A stretch of DNA of 64,000 nucleotides from Sphingomonas donggukensis (GCF_023674425.1 NZ_CP098401.1:1426001-1490000), one strand, 5' to 3'. Positions 46,560 to 54,922 are shown, numbered from the stretch's first letter. Notes: generated by a model from the letters alone, not told the origin. Numbers and translations: made by a program.

Positions 46560-46609
46560 CTGCTCTTCTCCTCTCGACCCTCGCCGCGTGCGAGCGCCGG
46601 CCCGATGAC

Positions 46610-47974
46610 GTGCCGGTCGTCGTCAGCGTCATCGGCGGGCCGGTCAACACCGCCGCGACCGGGCGCGCGCCCCCCTCCCCCGCGACCCGCACGCTGGTCG
46701 CGGCGACCGCGCAGGGCCTGGTCCAGTTCGACGCCGCCGGCGGGATCGAGCCGGGCCTCGCCGAACGCTGGATCGTGCGCGACGACAACCGCAGCTTCAT
46801 CTTCCGCCTGCGCGAGGCCAGCTGGCCCGATGGCCGAGCGGTCGTCGCGGAGGATATCGTGCCCGTCCTGCGCCGCGCGGTCGCCGCGCGCCCGGGCACG
46901 GCGGTCGCGCCCTACCTCACCGCGATCGACGAGATCGTGGCGATGACGCCGCAGGTGATCGAGGTGCGGCTGAAACGCCCCCGCCCCGACCTGCTGAAGC
47001 TGTTCGCGCAGGGCGACATGACGATCGCCGCGCGGGGAGGGATCGCCGGTGCCGGCCCGTTCCGGATCGTGGCCGGCGCCGCGGGTCCGGGCGTTATGCT
47101 GCGCCCGCTCGCCGAGACCGACGACGACGAGGCGCCACCGCCCGAGGCATTCGTGCGGCTGCGGGGCGAACGCGCGTCGGTGGCGGTGCTGCGCTTTGCC
47201 GACAAGAGGTCGGACATGGTGACCGGGGGCACGCTTGCCGACTGGCCGCTGCTCGCTCTCGCCGGGGTCGCGCCCGCCAATATCCGCGTCGACCCCGCCG
47301 CCGGGTTGTTCGGCCTCGCCATCGCCAACCGCGCGGGGTTCCTGGCGAGCGCCGACCACCGCGCCGCGCTGGCGCAGGCAATCGACCGCACCGCGCTGGT
47401 CGGGGTCTTCCGCGACGGCTGGAGCACGAGCGAGACGGTGCTTCCCGAGCAGCTCGACGCCGCCGCAGCGCCTGCGCCTGCCGGCTGGTCGTTGCTGCCG
47501 CCCGACGAGCGCCAGGCGGCGGCCGCGGCGCAGGTCGCGGCCTGGGGGCAGCCGGTGCGGCTGCGCATCGCATTGCCGTCCGGGCCGGGGATGACGACGC
47601 TCTACGGCCAGCTGGGGGCGATGCTTCGCCGCGTGGGGATCGCCACGGTGCGCGTCCCCGCCGATGCCGATGCCGACCTGCGGCTGGTCGATCAGGTCGC
47701 CCCCTATGACAGCGCGCGATGGTATCTGCGCACCGCGTGCCAGCCGTGCGGCGCGCCGGTTGCGGCGCAGATCGCCGCGGCGCGCGATGCCGATACGCTC
47801 GAGGAGCGGGCGCGGTTGCTGAGCGCCGCCGATCAGGCGCTGGCGGCGGACGTGGCCTTCATCCCGATCGCGCGCCCGCTCCGCTGGTCGCTGGTGGCGG
47901 CGCGGCTGAAGGCGTTCACGCCCAATGCCCGCGCGGCGCACCCGTTGAACCATTTGCGCGGCGACCCCAATTGA
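46610..47974 (+). CDS. Peptide/nickel-type ABC substrate-binding lipoprotein, start unclear
   Basis: Family-5 extracytoplasmic solute-binding protein: LVAATAQGLVQFDAAGGIEPGLAERWIV and IFRLREASWPDGRAVVAEDIV are the typical N-lobe motifs, and the C-terminal part has LRWSLVAARLKAFTPN. GTG 46610 is the first normal start in the free region and gives 454 residues. However, the frame upstream (46550-46609) encodes RTTALLLSTLAACERR, a convincing lipoprotein signal with lipobox LAAC, and that stretch has no ATG, GTG or TTG. It begins inside the tRNA-Leu 3' end. The true start is therefore probably non-standard or was lost. No permease or ATPase genes are next to it. Confidence 0.75.
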   Translation: MPVVVSVIGGPVNTAATGRAPPSPATRTLVAATAQGLVQFDAAGGIEPGLAERWIVRDDNRSFIFRLREASWPDGRAVVAEDIVPVLRRAVAARPGTAVAPYLTAIDEIVAMTPQVIEVRLKRPRPDLLKLFAQGDMTIAARGGIAGAGPFRIVAGAAGPGVMLRPLAETDDDEAPPPEAFVRLRGERASVAVLRFADKRSDMVTGGTLADWPLLALAGVAPANIRVDPAAGLFGLAIANRAGFLASADHRAALAQAIDRTALVGVFRDGWSTSETVLPEQLDAAAAPAPAGWSLLPPDERQAAAAAQVAAWGQPVRLRIALPSGPGMTTLYGQLGAMLRRVGIATVRVPADADADLRLVDQVAPYDSARWYLRTACQPCGAPVAAQIAAARDADTLEERARLLSAADQALAADVAFIPIARPLRWSLVAARLKAFTPNARAAHPLNHLRGDPN

Positions 47975-47979
47975 GGGAC

Positions 47980-48393
47980 ATGGCCAACCCCACCCCGCTC
48001 CGCCCCGACATCCGCCTGTCGCTCGGCACCGACCCCGCCGCCGTCCGCCAGCGGATCGAGGCGCTGGAGAAGCTGCTGGAGCGCAGCTTCGTCGTGCCGG
48101 GGATCAACCAGCCGGTCGGGCTCGACTTCATCGTCGGGCTGGTCCCCGTGGTCGGCGACGTGATCGCGGCGGCGATGGGGAGCTGGCTCGTGTGGGAGGC
48201 CCGCAATCTCGGCATGTCGAAGTGGCAGCTGGCGCGGATGTCGGCCAACGTCGGGTTCGACGCCCTGCTTGGCGCCGTGCCGCTGGTCGGCGATGCCGCC
48301 GATTTCTTCTTCCGCTCCAACACCCGCAACCTGCGGATCATCCGCAAACACCTCGACCGTCATCACCCGTCGACGATGACGATCGAGGCCTGA
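47980..48393 (+). CDS. DUF4112 family membrane protein
   Basis: 137 residues. The DUF4112 pattern is clear: LLERSFVVPGINQPVGLDFIVG, then LVPVVGDVIAAAMGSWLVWEA, then FDALLGAVPLVGDAADFFFRSN and NLRIIRKHL. Two or three hydrophobic stretches suggest a small membrane protein; function unknown. ATG 47980 lies 5 bases after the binding-protein stop with GAGGG in front, so it is probably co-transcribed with it. Convergent with the RNase T2 gene. Confidence 0.87.
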   Translation: MANPTPLRPDIRLSLGTDPAAVRQRIEALEKLLERSFVVPGINQPVGLDFIVGLVPVVGDVIAAAMGSWLVWEARNLGMSKWQLARMSANVGFDALLGAVPLVGDAADFFFRSNTRNLRIIRKHLDRHHPSTMTIEA

Positions 48394-48394
48394 T

Positions 48395-49111
48395 CTACCG
48401 CGCGCCGCGCCAGATCTTCAGCCGCTTCGAGGGGGCAAGCCCGCCCTGATGCGACGGACAGCGCGCATAGGCCATGCGCGTGTCGAGGCACAGCCACACT
48501 TCGTCCAGCCAGCCGCCGCGGTTCGCGGTCACGCGCAGCATGTCCGGGGCGATCCCGCGATTGGTGCGCGCGAAGGCCGTCGCGAACTGACCGACCGTCA
48601 GCCCCGGGCGTCGCGACAGCGCGTCCATGTCGGGATAGCGCAGCCGGGCGTAAAGCGCGGTCGATCGCCGGAAATAGTCCGCGGGCGGCACCGCCATGCA
48701 GGTGCCGTGCTTGGCATATTCATGCTGGAGCAGCTGCGGCGAGGGCGTCGCGCAGAGATTGGCCTGCACGACCTCCCGCGGGAGGATCGCGGCAGTGCTG
48801 CAATATTGCGGCCATTGCTTGCCGCGCCCGTCCGGCCACAGGCCGTGGAGCGTGAAACCGAAGCGATTGCCGCCGCCGCACTGGAACGCCGATGCGTCGC
48901 GGTCGGCGTTGCTGCGGCAATATTGCGGCGCCCAGGTGATCGCCAGCGTATAACCCCCGATCGGCAGCACACGCCGCGGCTCGCGCGGCGTCGGGCCGTC
49001 GGGGCGCGGCGTCGCGATGCGGTCGGGGATCGCGCATTTATACGCCTGCGCCGACGCCACTGCGGGCGCGGTGAGCGCCGCCAGCGCCAGGACGATGCGC
49101 GCCGGGGTCAT
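48395..49111 (-). CDS. Secreted ribonuclease T2 family enzyme
   Basis: RNase T2 enzymes cut RNA without base specificity, usually in the periplasm. A signal peptide (VLALAALTAPAVASA) is followed by both catalytic segments: CAS1 FTLHGLWPDG and CAS2 LLQHEYAKHGTCMA, with the two histidines and Glu/Lys in place. Several cysteines suggest disulfides (CAIP, QYC, FQCGG, NLC, HGTC, WLC). ATG 49111 overlaps the upstream membrane-protein stop (ATGA), giving 238 residues. The upstream open frame to 49480 is antisense-like and rejected. Confidence 0.9.
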   Translation of the reverse strand: MTPARIVLALAALTAPAVASAQAYKCAIPDRIATPRPDGPTPREPRRVLPIGGYTLAITWAPQYCRSNADRDASAFQCGGGNRFGFTLHGLWPDGRGKQWPQYCSTAAILPREVVQANLCATPSPQLLQHEYAKHGTCMAVPPADYFRRSTALYARLRYPDMDALSRRPGLTVGQFATAFARTNRGIAPDMLRVTANRGGWLDEVWLCLDTRMAYARCPSHQGGLAPSKRLKIWRGAR

Positions 49112-49530
49112 GCGCGCTCGACCGGGGTTTCGCCGAACCATACGCGCGTATCGGGCTTGAACAGCTGGGTCGCGGCGAAGACGTTCAGCGCGACGGTGAC
49201 GATCGAGATGATCGCTGCGGTCGTTCCCGGCAGCCGCCCCATCAGTGCCGAGAAAGCGAGACCACCGACGCCGATGACCGTCAGCACGACCATGATCCAT
49301 TTCGCCACCGCGCTGCCGCGACGAGCCACGAAATACCAGACCAGCAGCGGGATCAGCAGCCCGATCGCGGTAATGGTCGGCACATACCAGGCACCGATCT
49401 GCGCGGTGGCAAGCGCCACTTCCGGGCTCGCCTGCACCACCGACCACGTCATCGCGGTGTTGATGACGCCGAGCGCCCACGCCCCCAGATACACACGCTC
49501 AAACGTCACGATCGATGTCGGTCGCGTCAT
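49108..49530 (-). CDS. Small four-helix membrane protein
   Basis: 140 residues from ATG 49530, which sits about 8 bases after GGGGGAA; ATG 49536 is too near that site. About four hydrophobic segments: VYLGAWALGVINTAMTW, WYVPTITAIGLLIPLLVWYF, WIMVVLTVIGVGGLAFSAL and AAIISIVTVALNVFAATQLF. No known family recognised. It overlaps the RNase T2 gene by 4 bp (ATGA), so the two are made together, but the functional link is unknown. Confidence 0.75.
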   Translation of the reverse strand: MTRPTSIVTFERVYLGAWALGVINTAMTWSVVQASPEVALATAQIGAWYVPTITAIGLLIPLLVWYFVARRGSAVAKWIMVVLTVIGVGGLAFSALMGRLPGTTAAIISIVTVALNVFAATQLFKPDTRVWFGETPVERA

Positions 49531-49591
49531 GTCCATTTCCCCCAATTGCAGCCGCCAAGCTAACGCCGATCGCGGACAGCGCAATGGCGCG

Positions 49592-50443
49592 TCACATCGC
49601 GGTGAAATCCAGACCGACATCGGCAGCCGGCGCCGACTGGGTCAGGCGCCCGACGCTGATGTAGGTCACGCCGGTTTCGGCAATCGCGCGAATGGTGTCG
49701 AGGCGGACACCGCCCGAGGCCTCGGTCGGCACGCGTCCGCCGATCAGCGTGACCGCGCCGCGCAGGGTGGCGACGTCCATGTTGTCGAGCAGCAGGTGCG
49801 TCGCCCCAGCGGCGAGCGCGGGTTCGATCTGGTCGATGCGGTCGACCTCCACGATGATGCGGGCGATACCGGCGCGGACGGCGCGGGCGACGGCCTCCCC
49901 CACCGAGCCCGCGACCGCGACGTGGTTGTCCTTTATCATCGCCGCGTCCCACAACCCCACGCGGTGATTGGTCGCGCCCCCCATCCGGGTCGCATATTTC
50001 TCGAGCAGGCGCAGGCCGGGGATGGTCTTGCGCGTGTCGAGCAGCGTCGCACCGGTGCCGGCGATGGCATCGACATAGGTGCGCGTGAGCGTGGCGATGC
50101 CGGAGAGATGCTGCACGGTGTTGAGCGCGGAGCGCTCCGCGGTCAGCAGCGCGCGGGCATTGCCGGTCAGGTGCATCAGATCGGCGCCGGGAGCGACGCG
50201 TGCGCCATCCTCCACCAGCCGCTCGATCGTGACATCGGGATCGAGCGCGCGGAAGAACGCCTCGGCAATCTCGAGCCCCGCGACGGTGATCGCGTCGCGG
50301 CTGTCCATGACGCCGGCGAAGCGCGCGTCCGCCGGGATGACCGCGGCAGAGGTGATGTCGCCACCCCCATTCGTGACATCTCCCAGATCCTCCGCCAGCG
50401 TGGCGGCGACGAACGCGTCGATGTCGAAACCGGGGATCGTCAT
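49592..50443 (-). CDS. nadC: Nicotinate-nucleotide pyrophosphorylase (carboxylating)
   Basis: Converts quinolinate and PRPP to nicotinate mononucleotide in NAD synthesis. Motifs are EDLGDVTNGGGDITS, LLTAERSALNTVQHLSGIAT, LLDTRKTIPGLRLLEKYA (PRPP/quinolinate site), GGATNHRVGLWDAAMIKDNH and LLDNMDVATLRGAV, ending EASGGVRLDTIRAIAETGV and YISVGRLTQS. ATG 50443 gives 283 residues; GTG 50455 would add four. Divergent from PPK2. nadA lies about 3.5 kb away on the same strand, separated by unrelated genes. Confidence 0.95.
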   Translation of the reverse strand: MTIPGFDIDAFVAATLAEDLGDVTNGGGDITSAAVIPADARFAGVMDSRDAITVAGLEIAEAFFRALDPDVTIERLVEDGARVAPGADLMHLTGNARALLTAERSALNTVQHLSGIATLTRTYVDAIAGTGATLLDTRKTIPGLRLLEKYATRMGGATNHRVGLWDAAMIKDNHVAVAGSVGEAVARAVRAGIARIIVEVDRIDQIEPALAAGATHLLLDNMDVATLRGAVTLIGGRVPTEASGGVRLDTIRAIAETGVTYISVGRLTQSAPAADVGLDFTAM

Positions 50444-50552
50444 GGCCGTCGTCACTCGCGAATGTTGACAAAGTTGACGGCCGATTGGGGGGTATCGGCC
50501 TGCCCCTGCTCCTGTGGCATAGTCTGGGCAGCGTAGGACAGGGAGAACGCGC

Positions 50553-51302
50553 GTGAGCGACACATTGAGCGGATCGGACGCCCTGCAACTGGCCCTGGTC
50601 GAAACGCAGGTCGCCGCCCAGACATCGGGCGAGCGCATCGTCATCGTGCTGGAGGGGCGGGACGCCGCGGGCAAGGACGGGCTTATCAAGCGGCTGACCG
50701 AGCATCTGTCGGTCCGATCGACGCGTGTCGTTGCGCTACCGAAACCATCGGACCGCGAGAAAACCCAGTGGTTTCTCCAACGCTATGTCGCGCACCTGCC
50801 CGCGGCAGGCGAGCTCGTGATCTTCAACCGCAGCTGGTACAATCGGGCCGGCGTTGAGGTCGTCAACGGCTTCTCGACCGCTGCGGAGCAGGCGCAATTC
50901 CTGCGCGACGTGCCCGATTTCGAACGCATGCTGGTCGAAAGCGGCATCCGGCTGGTCAAGCTGTGGCTCGACATCTCGAAGGACGAACAGGCCAAACGGC
51001 TGGAGGCACGCCGCGACGATCCGCTGAAGGCGCTGAAAGTGTCGCCGCTCGACGCGGTCGCGCAGGAGAAATGGGACGCCTATTCGGCGGCGCGCGATGC
51101 GATGCTGCTGGCGACGCACACCAGTGCCGCGCCGTGGGTGTGCGTGGCGACCGACCACAAGAAAGATGCCCGCAAGGCCGCGATCCGCCACATCCTGCGC
51201 AGGGTGGCGCCGACGGAGGTCGCGGACGGGGTGAAGGCGCCCGACGACGAGGTGCTGTTCGTGTTCGATGCGGACGTGGCGAAGGACCGGCTGGCGCATT
51301 GA
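50553..51302 (+). CDS. Polyphosphate kinase 2 family protein
   Basis: PPK2 enzymes move phosphate between polyphosphate and nucleotides. Walker A GRDAAGKDG (residues about 35-43) and lid-region VIFNRSWYNRAGVEVVNGF are diagnostic, with WLDISKDEQAKRLEARRDDP after it. 249 residues, a single-domain PPK2. GTG 50553 follows GGGAGAACGCGC. Class I (GDP/ADP to NTP) or class II cannot be decided from this reading. It stands next to the toxin-antitoxin pair and divergent from nadC; the phosphate regulon is elsewhere in the window. Confidence 0.9.
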   Translation: MSDTLSGSDALQLALVETQVAAQTSGERIVIVLEGRDAAGKDGLIKRLTEHLSVRSTRVVALPKPSDREKTQWFLQRYVAHLPAAGELVIFNRSWYNRAGVEVVNGFSTAAEQAQFLRDVPDFERMLVESGIRLVKLWLDISKDEQAKRLEARRDDPLKALKVSPLDAVAQEKWDAYSAARDAMLLATHTSAAPWVCVATDHKKDARKAAIRHILRRVAPTEVADGVKAPDDEVLFVFDADVAKDRLAH

Positions 51303-51334
51303 ATATGGCCACTTTATTCGGTATATGGCCATAT
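51303..51334. promoter_or_regulatory. Probable toxin-antitoxin operator: two ATATGGCCA sites 20 bp apart
   Basis: ATATGGCCA occurs at 51303-51311 and again inside the perfect 12-base palindrome ATATGGCCATAT at 51323-51334. The 20-base spacing puts both on the same face of the helix. They lie 13-44 bases before the antitoxin start, where Phd-type antitoxins usually autorepress. Confidence 0.6.
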
Positions 51335-51346
51335 CGGAGACGTTGA

Positions 51347-51595
51347 ATGGCGACATACAGCATTGCAGGCGCGAAGGATCAGCTGTCACGGCTTATCGCC
51401 GCAGCCGAGGCGGGCGAGCACGTGGTCATCACGCGGCACGGCAAACCGGCGGTCGAACTCCGGGTCGTCTCCAAAACGGATATCCTCCCCGAGCCGGGTA
51501 CGGATATCCGCGCCTGGCTCGCCAAACGGCGCGCCGAGCGCCCCGCAGCCGACACCTCCAGCGTCGATGTGCTGAACGAACTTCGTGGCGACTAA
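51347..51595 (+). CDS. Phd/YefM-type antitoxin
   Basis: 82-residue antitoxin. The N-terminal DNA-binding fold MATYSIAGAKDQLSRLIAAAEA followed by GEHVVITRHGKPAVEL is the Phd/YefM signature. The C-terminal tail (WLAKRRAERPAADTSSVDVLNELRGD) should wrap around and block the toxin. The toxin gene starts inside its last codons (11-bp overlap). A palindromic operator candidate sits just upstream. Together they form a type II toxin-antitoxin pair. Confidence 0.9.
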   Translation: MATYSIAGAKDQLSRLIAAAEAGEHVVITRHGKPAVELRVVSKTDILPEPGTDIRAWLAKRRAERPAADTSSVDVLNELRGD

Positions 51596-52028
51596 GCCGG
51601 CGCCGCTCTATCTCGACGCATCGGTGATCATTGCGATGCATGTGCAGGAGCAATCGACCGCTGCGGCATGGGACGTGACGGCGCCCGATGGCATGACCGT
51701 CGTCGTCAGCGATTTCGGCATGGGCGAAGCGGCATCCGCGCTGGCACGCCATGTGCGTACCCGTCTGTTCACGCCGGCGCAGGCCGACGCGGCATGGAGC
51801 GACGTCGATCTGTGGTGTTCGCGAATGGCACGATCGGTCGATGTGACCGCGACCGATGTCGCACTGGCGACGCAATTCGTGCTGCGATACGAACTGAAAT
51901 TGCGGCTTCCCGATGCGGTCCATCTGGCGTGCGCCATTCGGCTCGACGCCGCTCTGGCGACGCTGGACCTACGCTTGTTCGATGCCGCCGAAAGTTTGGG
52001 CCACCCGACGGTTTTGCCCGGTGCGTGA
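51585..52028 (+). CDS. PIN-domain toxin (VapC-like)
   Basis: 147-residue PIN-domain ribonuclease. Metal-binding acidic residues are found in LYLDASVIIA (Asp11), FGMGEAASAL (Glu), RLPDAVHLACAI (Asp) and LATLDLRLFDAA (Asp). It probably cleaves tRNA or rRNA when its antitoxin is degraded. GTG 51585 overlaps the antitoxin by 11 bp, typical of such pairs. The genes following it are unrelated. Confidence 0.88.
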   Translation: MATKPAPLYLDASVIIAMHVQEQSTAAAWDVTAPDGMTVVVSDFGMGEAASALARHVRTRLFTPAQADAAWSDVDLWCSRMARSVDVTATDVALATQFVLRYELKLRLPDAVHLACAIRLDAALATLDLRLFDAAESLGHPTVLPGA

Positions 52029-52069
52029 TGTGCTTGCGCTGGCACTGTCGCGCCCCTAGCCCGCCCGAC

Positions 52070-52723
52070 ATGCGTATCCTGTCCACCCTGCTCGCTCTGT
52101 TGATCGCCCTGCCCGCCGCGGCGCAGGTGCCGTCGAACCGCCCGACGCCCGGCTATGTCCGGGTGCGGCTGGAGACGACCGCCGGGCCGATCGTGCTGGC
52201 GCTGGATGCGCGGCGGGCGCCACGGACGACGCGCAATTTCCTGAACTATGTCGATGACGGGCGGTTCGACGGCACCGTGTTCTACCGCGCCGCGCGCAAG
52301 AAGATCGCGCCGAAGTTCGGCTTCGTGCAGGGCGGCATCCGCACCGACGCGCGCCGGATGCTGCCGCCGTTTCCGCTGGAAAAGACCAGCCAGACCGGGA
52401 TCAAGCACCTCGACGGCACGATATCGATGGCGCGTCCGTCCTATGGCGGATCGGCGGGGGGCAATTTCTTCATCACGATCGGCGGCGCGCCGAACATGGA
52501 CGCCGCGGGGCAATATGAGGGCTATGCCGCCTTCGGGCGCGTCGTCGCGGGCATGGACGTGGTGCAGCGCATCCTGGCGATGCCGACCGGTGGCGGATCG
52601 GGGGCGATGCGGGGGCAGATGCTGCTGAAAACGATCGATATCCGGCGTGCGGTGCGGCTGGATGGGAGGCCGCAGCCGACCGGCGGGGTCAAGCCGTGGT
52701 TGATTGGGTTGGGAGCACGGTAG
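52070..52723 (+). CDS. Periplasmic cyclophilin-type peptidyl-prolyl isomerase
   Basis: 217 residues. A signal peptide (MRILSTLLALLIALPAAAQ) is followed by the cyclophilin fold: VRLETTAGPIVLALDARRAP, TTRNFLNYVDDGRFDGTVFY, FVQGGI, HLDGTISMAR and GGNFFITIG, ending with YAAFGRVVAGMDVVQRI. It speeds proline isomerisation of exported proteins. The active-site Phe in NFFITIG is kept, while some typical residues (FHRV to FYRA) differ, as in this bacterial periplasmic group. ATG 52070 gives the signal its normal place; the upstream open frame is shared with the toxin gene. Confidence 0.88.
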   Translation: MRILSTLLALLIALPAAAQVPSNRPTPGYVRVRLETTAGPIVLALDARRAPRTTRNFLNYVDDGRFDGTVFYRAARKKIAPKFGFVQGGIRTDARRMLPPFPLEKTSQTGIKHLDGTISMARPSYGGSAGGNFFITIGGAPNMDAAGQYEGYAAFGRVVAGMDVVQRILAMPTGGGSGAMRGQMLLKTIDIRRAVRLDGRPQPTGGVKPWLIGLGAR

Positions 52724-52911
52724 CGGGCGATATGTGAAGGCAGGAATTGGGTGGAAAGCGGAATTTGCCACCTTTGCGATTTGCCGCCGTCGAAGTCGAT
52801 TTACTGAACTAGCGGCAAATGTGCACGCAGCGGCTTTAGGCGGCTGATCCGGCGCACAACCCCCAAAGGCAGCGATGTCGCGCGTGATGCGCGTCATCCG
52901 CCCGCACCGAT

Positions 52912-53418
52912 TTACGTCATCCCGGGCAGCGCATCCTTCAGCATGCGCCGCAGGTACTCGGACAACCTCGCCTGCACCAACGCCGGTGTCAATTCGCCGA
53001 GTGGACACCGTCCGCCCCCAGTCATCGATCCGGAATGGTTCGGTCCGAGGGTCGATTCTAGAAAGGCCACCGACTTGCTGCCCGCGACATAGACGAACGA
53101 GAAGTACGGCCCGATGGACCTTTCGGGCTGGCCCTCTCCCGGCCTCGAGAAATGCAGGTGCATTCCTGCCGGAGCACGAAGTCCGGTGTCGCTTTCTGAC
53201 GAGGCTTCGTGCCGCACGATCTCGGCGGTCCACTTTCTCCCCTTGAAGTAGGCGGCGGCTTCAAGGAATTTGGGCTCAATCTCGTCCATCCGGGCGAGAA
53301 AATCGGCGTCTGCGGCGACCTGTGCCCGCCGACGCTCCGGCAAATCGAGTGCTTCCGCCCGGTCAAACGCCGCACTTTTGCTGAACATTACATCCAGGCT
53401 AGACTTCCAATTCGACAT
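52912..53418 (-). CDS. Hypothetical protein
   Basis: 168 residues from ATG 53418 (MSNWKSSLDVMFSKSAAFDR); the open frame to 53484 adds a Cys-rich start without a ribosome site. Soluble, with helical segments near the N-terminus (AEALDLPERRRAQVAADADF) and a beta-rich centre (GMHLHFSRPGEGQPERSIG; FSFVYVAGSKSVAFLES). I recognise no family. It lies in an accessory-looking stretch between the cyclophilin and nadA, where base composition drops. 188 bases on its 3' side (52724-52911) hold nothing I can support. Confidence 0.6.
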   Translation of the reverse strand: MSNWKSSLDVMFSKSAAFDRAEALDLPERRRAQVAADADFLARMDEIEPKFLEAAAYFKGRKWTAEIVRHEASSESDTGLRAPAGMHLHFSRPGEGQPERSIGPYFSFVYVAGSKSVAFLESTLGPNHSGSMTGGGRCPLGELTPALVQARLSEYLRRMLKDALPGMT

Positions 53419-53504
53419 CGTACCGCCCGTTGAACAGATTGAGTACGCGCACACAGATAGAAGAGCTTGGAAATAATCGATCAAACGAACAAAGTAGCTG
53501 CGGG

Positions 53505-53744
53505 CTAGATCGGCGTTTTGGCGACCAGCGACAAAATAATTTTGGGGCTAATTGCGGCTAGCTGCCGGTCGAGCGCGTCGCCCATTTGCCGGTGCGCAAT
53601 GCGAACCGAGATGTCTTTCGACTCCGATTCCATATGGCGAGTTTGAATGATACGTCCCCGCAATCGCTCAATTTCTGCTGTGTTCGGCATGCCGCGGGTA
53701 TCCCAATATGTAAGGGTTGGCGTCTTCGACCTTGAACCGCTCAT
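53505..53744 (-). CDS. Small hypothetical protein in a lower-GC patch
   Basis: 79 codons from ATG 53744 (begins MSGSRSKTPTLTYWDTRG); another possible start is ATG 53690. Third codon positions are far less GC-rich than elsewhere in the window (ATT, CAA, AAA, GCA occur often), suggesting recent arrival by transfer. The helical C-terminus (ALDRQLAAISPKIILSLVA) is plausible protein. No ribosome site is convincing and no family is recognised. Confidence 0.4.
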   Translation of the reverse strand: MSGSRSKTPTLTYWDTRGMPNTAEIERLRGRIIQTRHMESESKDISVRIAHRQMGDALDRQLAAISPKIILSLVAKTPI

Positions 53745-53908
53745 ATCACGTATACTCGGCACTCTCGCACGCTAACTGTGGTGCTGGCTTGTATGCTTGA
53801 TCCTGATGAAATTTGCAGAAGCGCCTAAGGACGCTGATTCCTTAAAAATTCGAACCCGAAAGTCCGCAATTGGGCGTAAGTCGTCATCCTTCATTTACGA
53901 ACCGCCGC

Positions 53909-54922
53909 TCAATCCCCCGTCACCTTGGCCGGCCCGAGATCGCCCATCCCCACCGTTGCGCTTGCCATCGAGAGCATCGCGTCGAGGCTCTTCTTCGCGC
54001 TCAGGCGGAGCGGTTCGGCGATCTCGATGCGGGGCTCGAGGTCGCGCAGGGAGACGTAGAGCTTCTCCATCGTGTTGAGCGCCATGTACGGGCAGATGTT
54101 GCAGTTGCAGTTGCCATCGGCACCCGGCGCGCCGATGAACTGCTTGTGCGGCACCGCCTTTTCCATCTGGTGGATGATGTGCGGTTCGGTCGCGACGATC
54201 AGCGTGTCGCCGGGAAAGGTCTTGGCGAAATTCAGGATGCCGCTGGTCGAGCCGACATAATCGCTGTGGTCGAGCACGTGCGGCGGGCATTCGGGATGCG
54301 CGGCGACGGGGGCGTCGGGGTGCAGCGCCTTCAGCTTCAAGAGCTCGGTTTCGCTGAACGCCTCGTGCACGATGCACACGCCCGGCCACAGCAGCATGTC
54401 GCGGCCCATCTTGCGGTTGATGTAGCCGCCCAGATGCTTGTCGGGACCGAAGATGATCTTCTGGTCCATCGGGATCTGGCTGAGGATCTTTTCCGCCGAC
54501 GATGAGGTGACGATGATGTCGCTGAGCGCCTTCACCTCGATCGACGAGTTGATGTAGGTGAGCGCGATGTGGTCGGGATGCGCCTCGCGGAACGCCTTGA
54601 ACTGGTCGGGGGGGCAGCTGTCCTCGAGGCTGCAGCCGGCATCCATGTCGGGCAGGACCACGATCTTGTCGGGCGACAGGATCTTCGCGACCTCGGCCAT
54701 GAAGCGCACGCCGCAGAAGGCGATGACGTCGGCGTCGGTTTCCGCCGCCTTCTTCGACAGGTCCAGGCTGTCGCCTACGAAGTCGGCGATGTCCTGCAGC
54801 TCGGGCTTCTGGTAGTAATGCGCCAGGATGACGGCGTTCTTTTCCGTGCGCAGCCGATCGATCTCGGCGCGCAGGTCGAGCCCGGTGAGCGAGCCGCCAA
54901 TGCCGTTCCGTGCGTCCATCAT
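53909..54922 (-). CDS. nadA: Quinolinate synthase A
   Basis: Condenses iminoaspartate with dihydroxyacetone phosphate to quinolinate using a [4Fe-4S] cluster. NAVILAHYYQKPELQDIADF, DAGCSLEDSCP (Cys97), LLWPGVCIVHEAF and GNCNCNICPYMALNT supply the three cluster cysteines. DADVIAFCGVRFMAEVAKIL and AHPECPPHVLDHSDYVGSTSG complete the family pattern. 337 residues. nadC is nearby (49592-50443), but nadB, often between them, is not in the window. The 146 bases downstream (53763-53908) contain no supported gene. Confidence 0.96.
   Translation of the reverse strand: MMDARNGIGGSLTGLDLRAEIDRLRTEKNAVILAHYYQKPELQDIADFVGDSLDLSKKAAETDADVIAFCGVRFMAEVAKILSPDKIVVLPDMDAGCSLEDSCPPDQFKAFREAHPDHIALTYINSSIEVKALSDIIVTSSSAEKILSQIPMDQKIIFGPDKHLGGYINRKMGRDMLLWPGVCIVHEAFSETELLKLKALHPDAPVAAHPECPPHVLDHSDYVGSTSGILNFAKTFPGDTLIVATEPHIIHQMEKAVPHKQFIGAPGADGNCNCNICPYMALNTMEKLYVSLRDLEPRIEIAEPLRLSAKKSLDAMLSMASATVGMGDLGPAKVTGD

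Noticed and set aside
46313-47974. Starting the binding-protein gene upstream of and through tRNA-Leu
   Set aside because: The first 80 residues would be translated tRNA and intergenic DNA, Arg/Pro-rich and without protein character.
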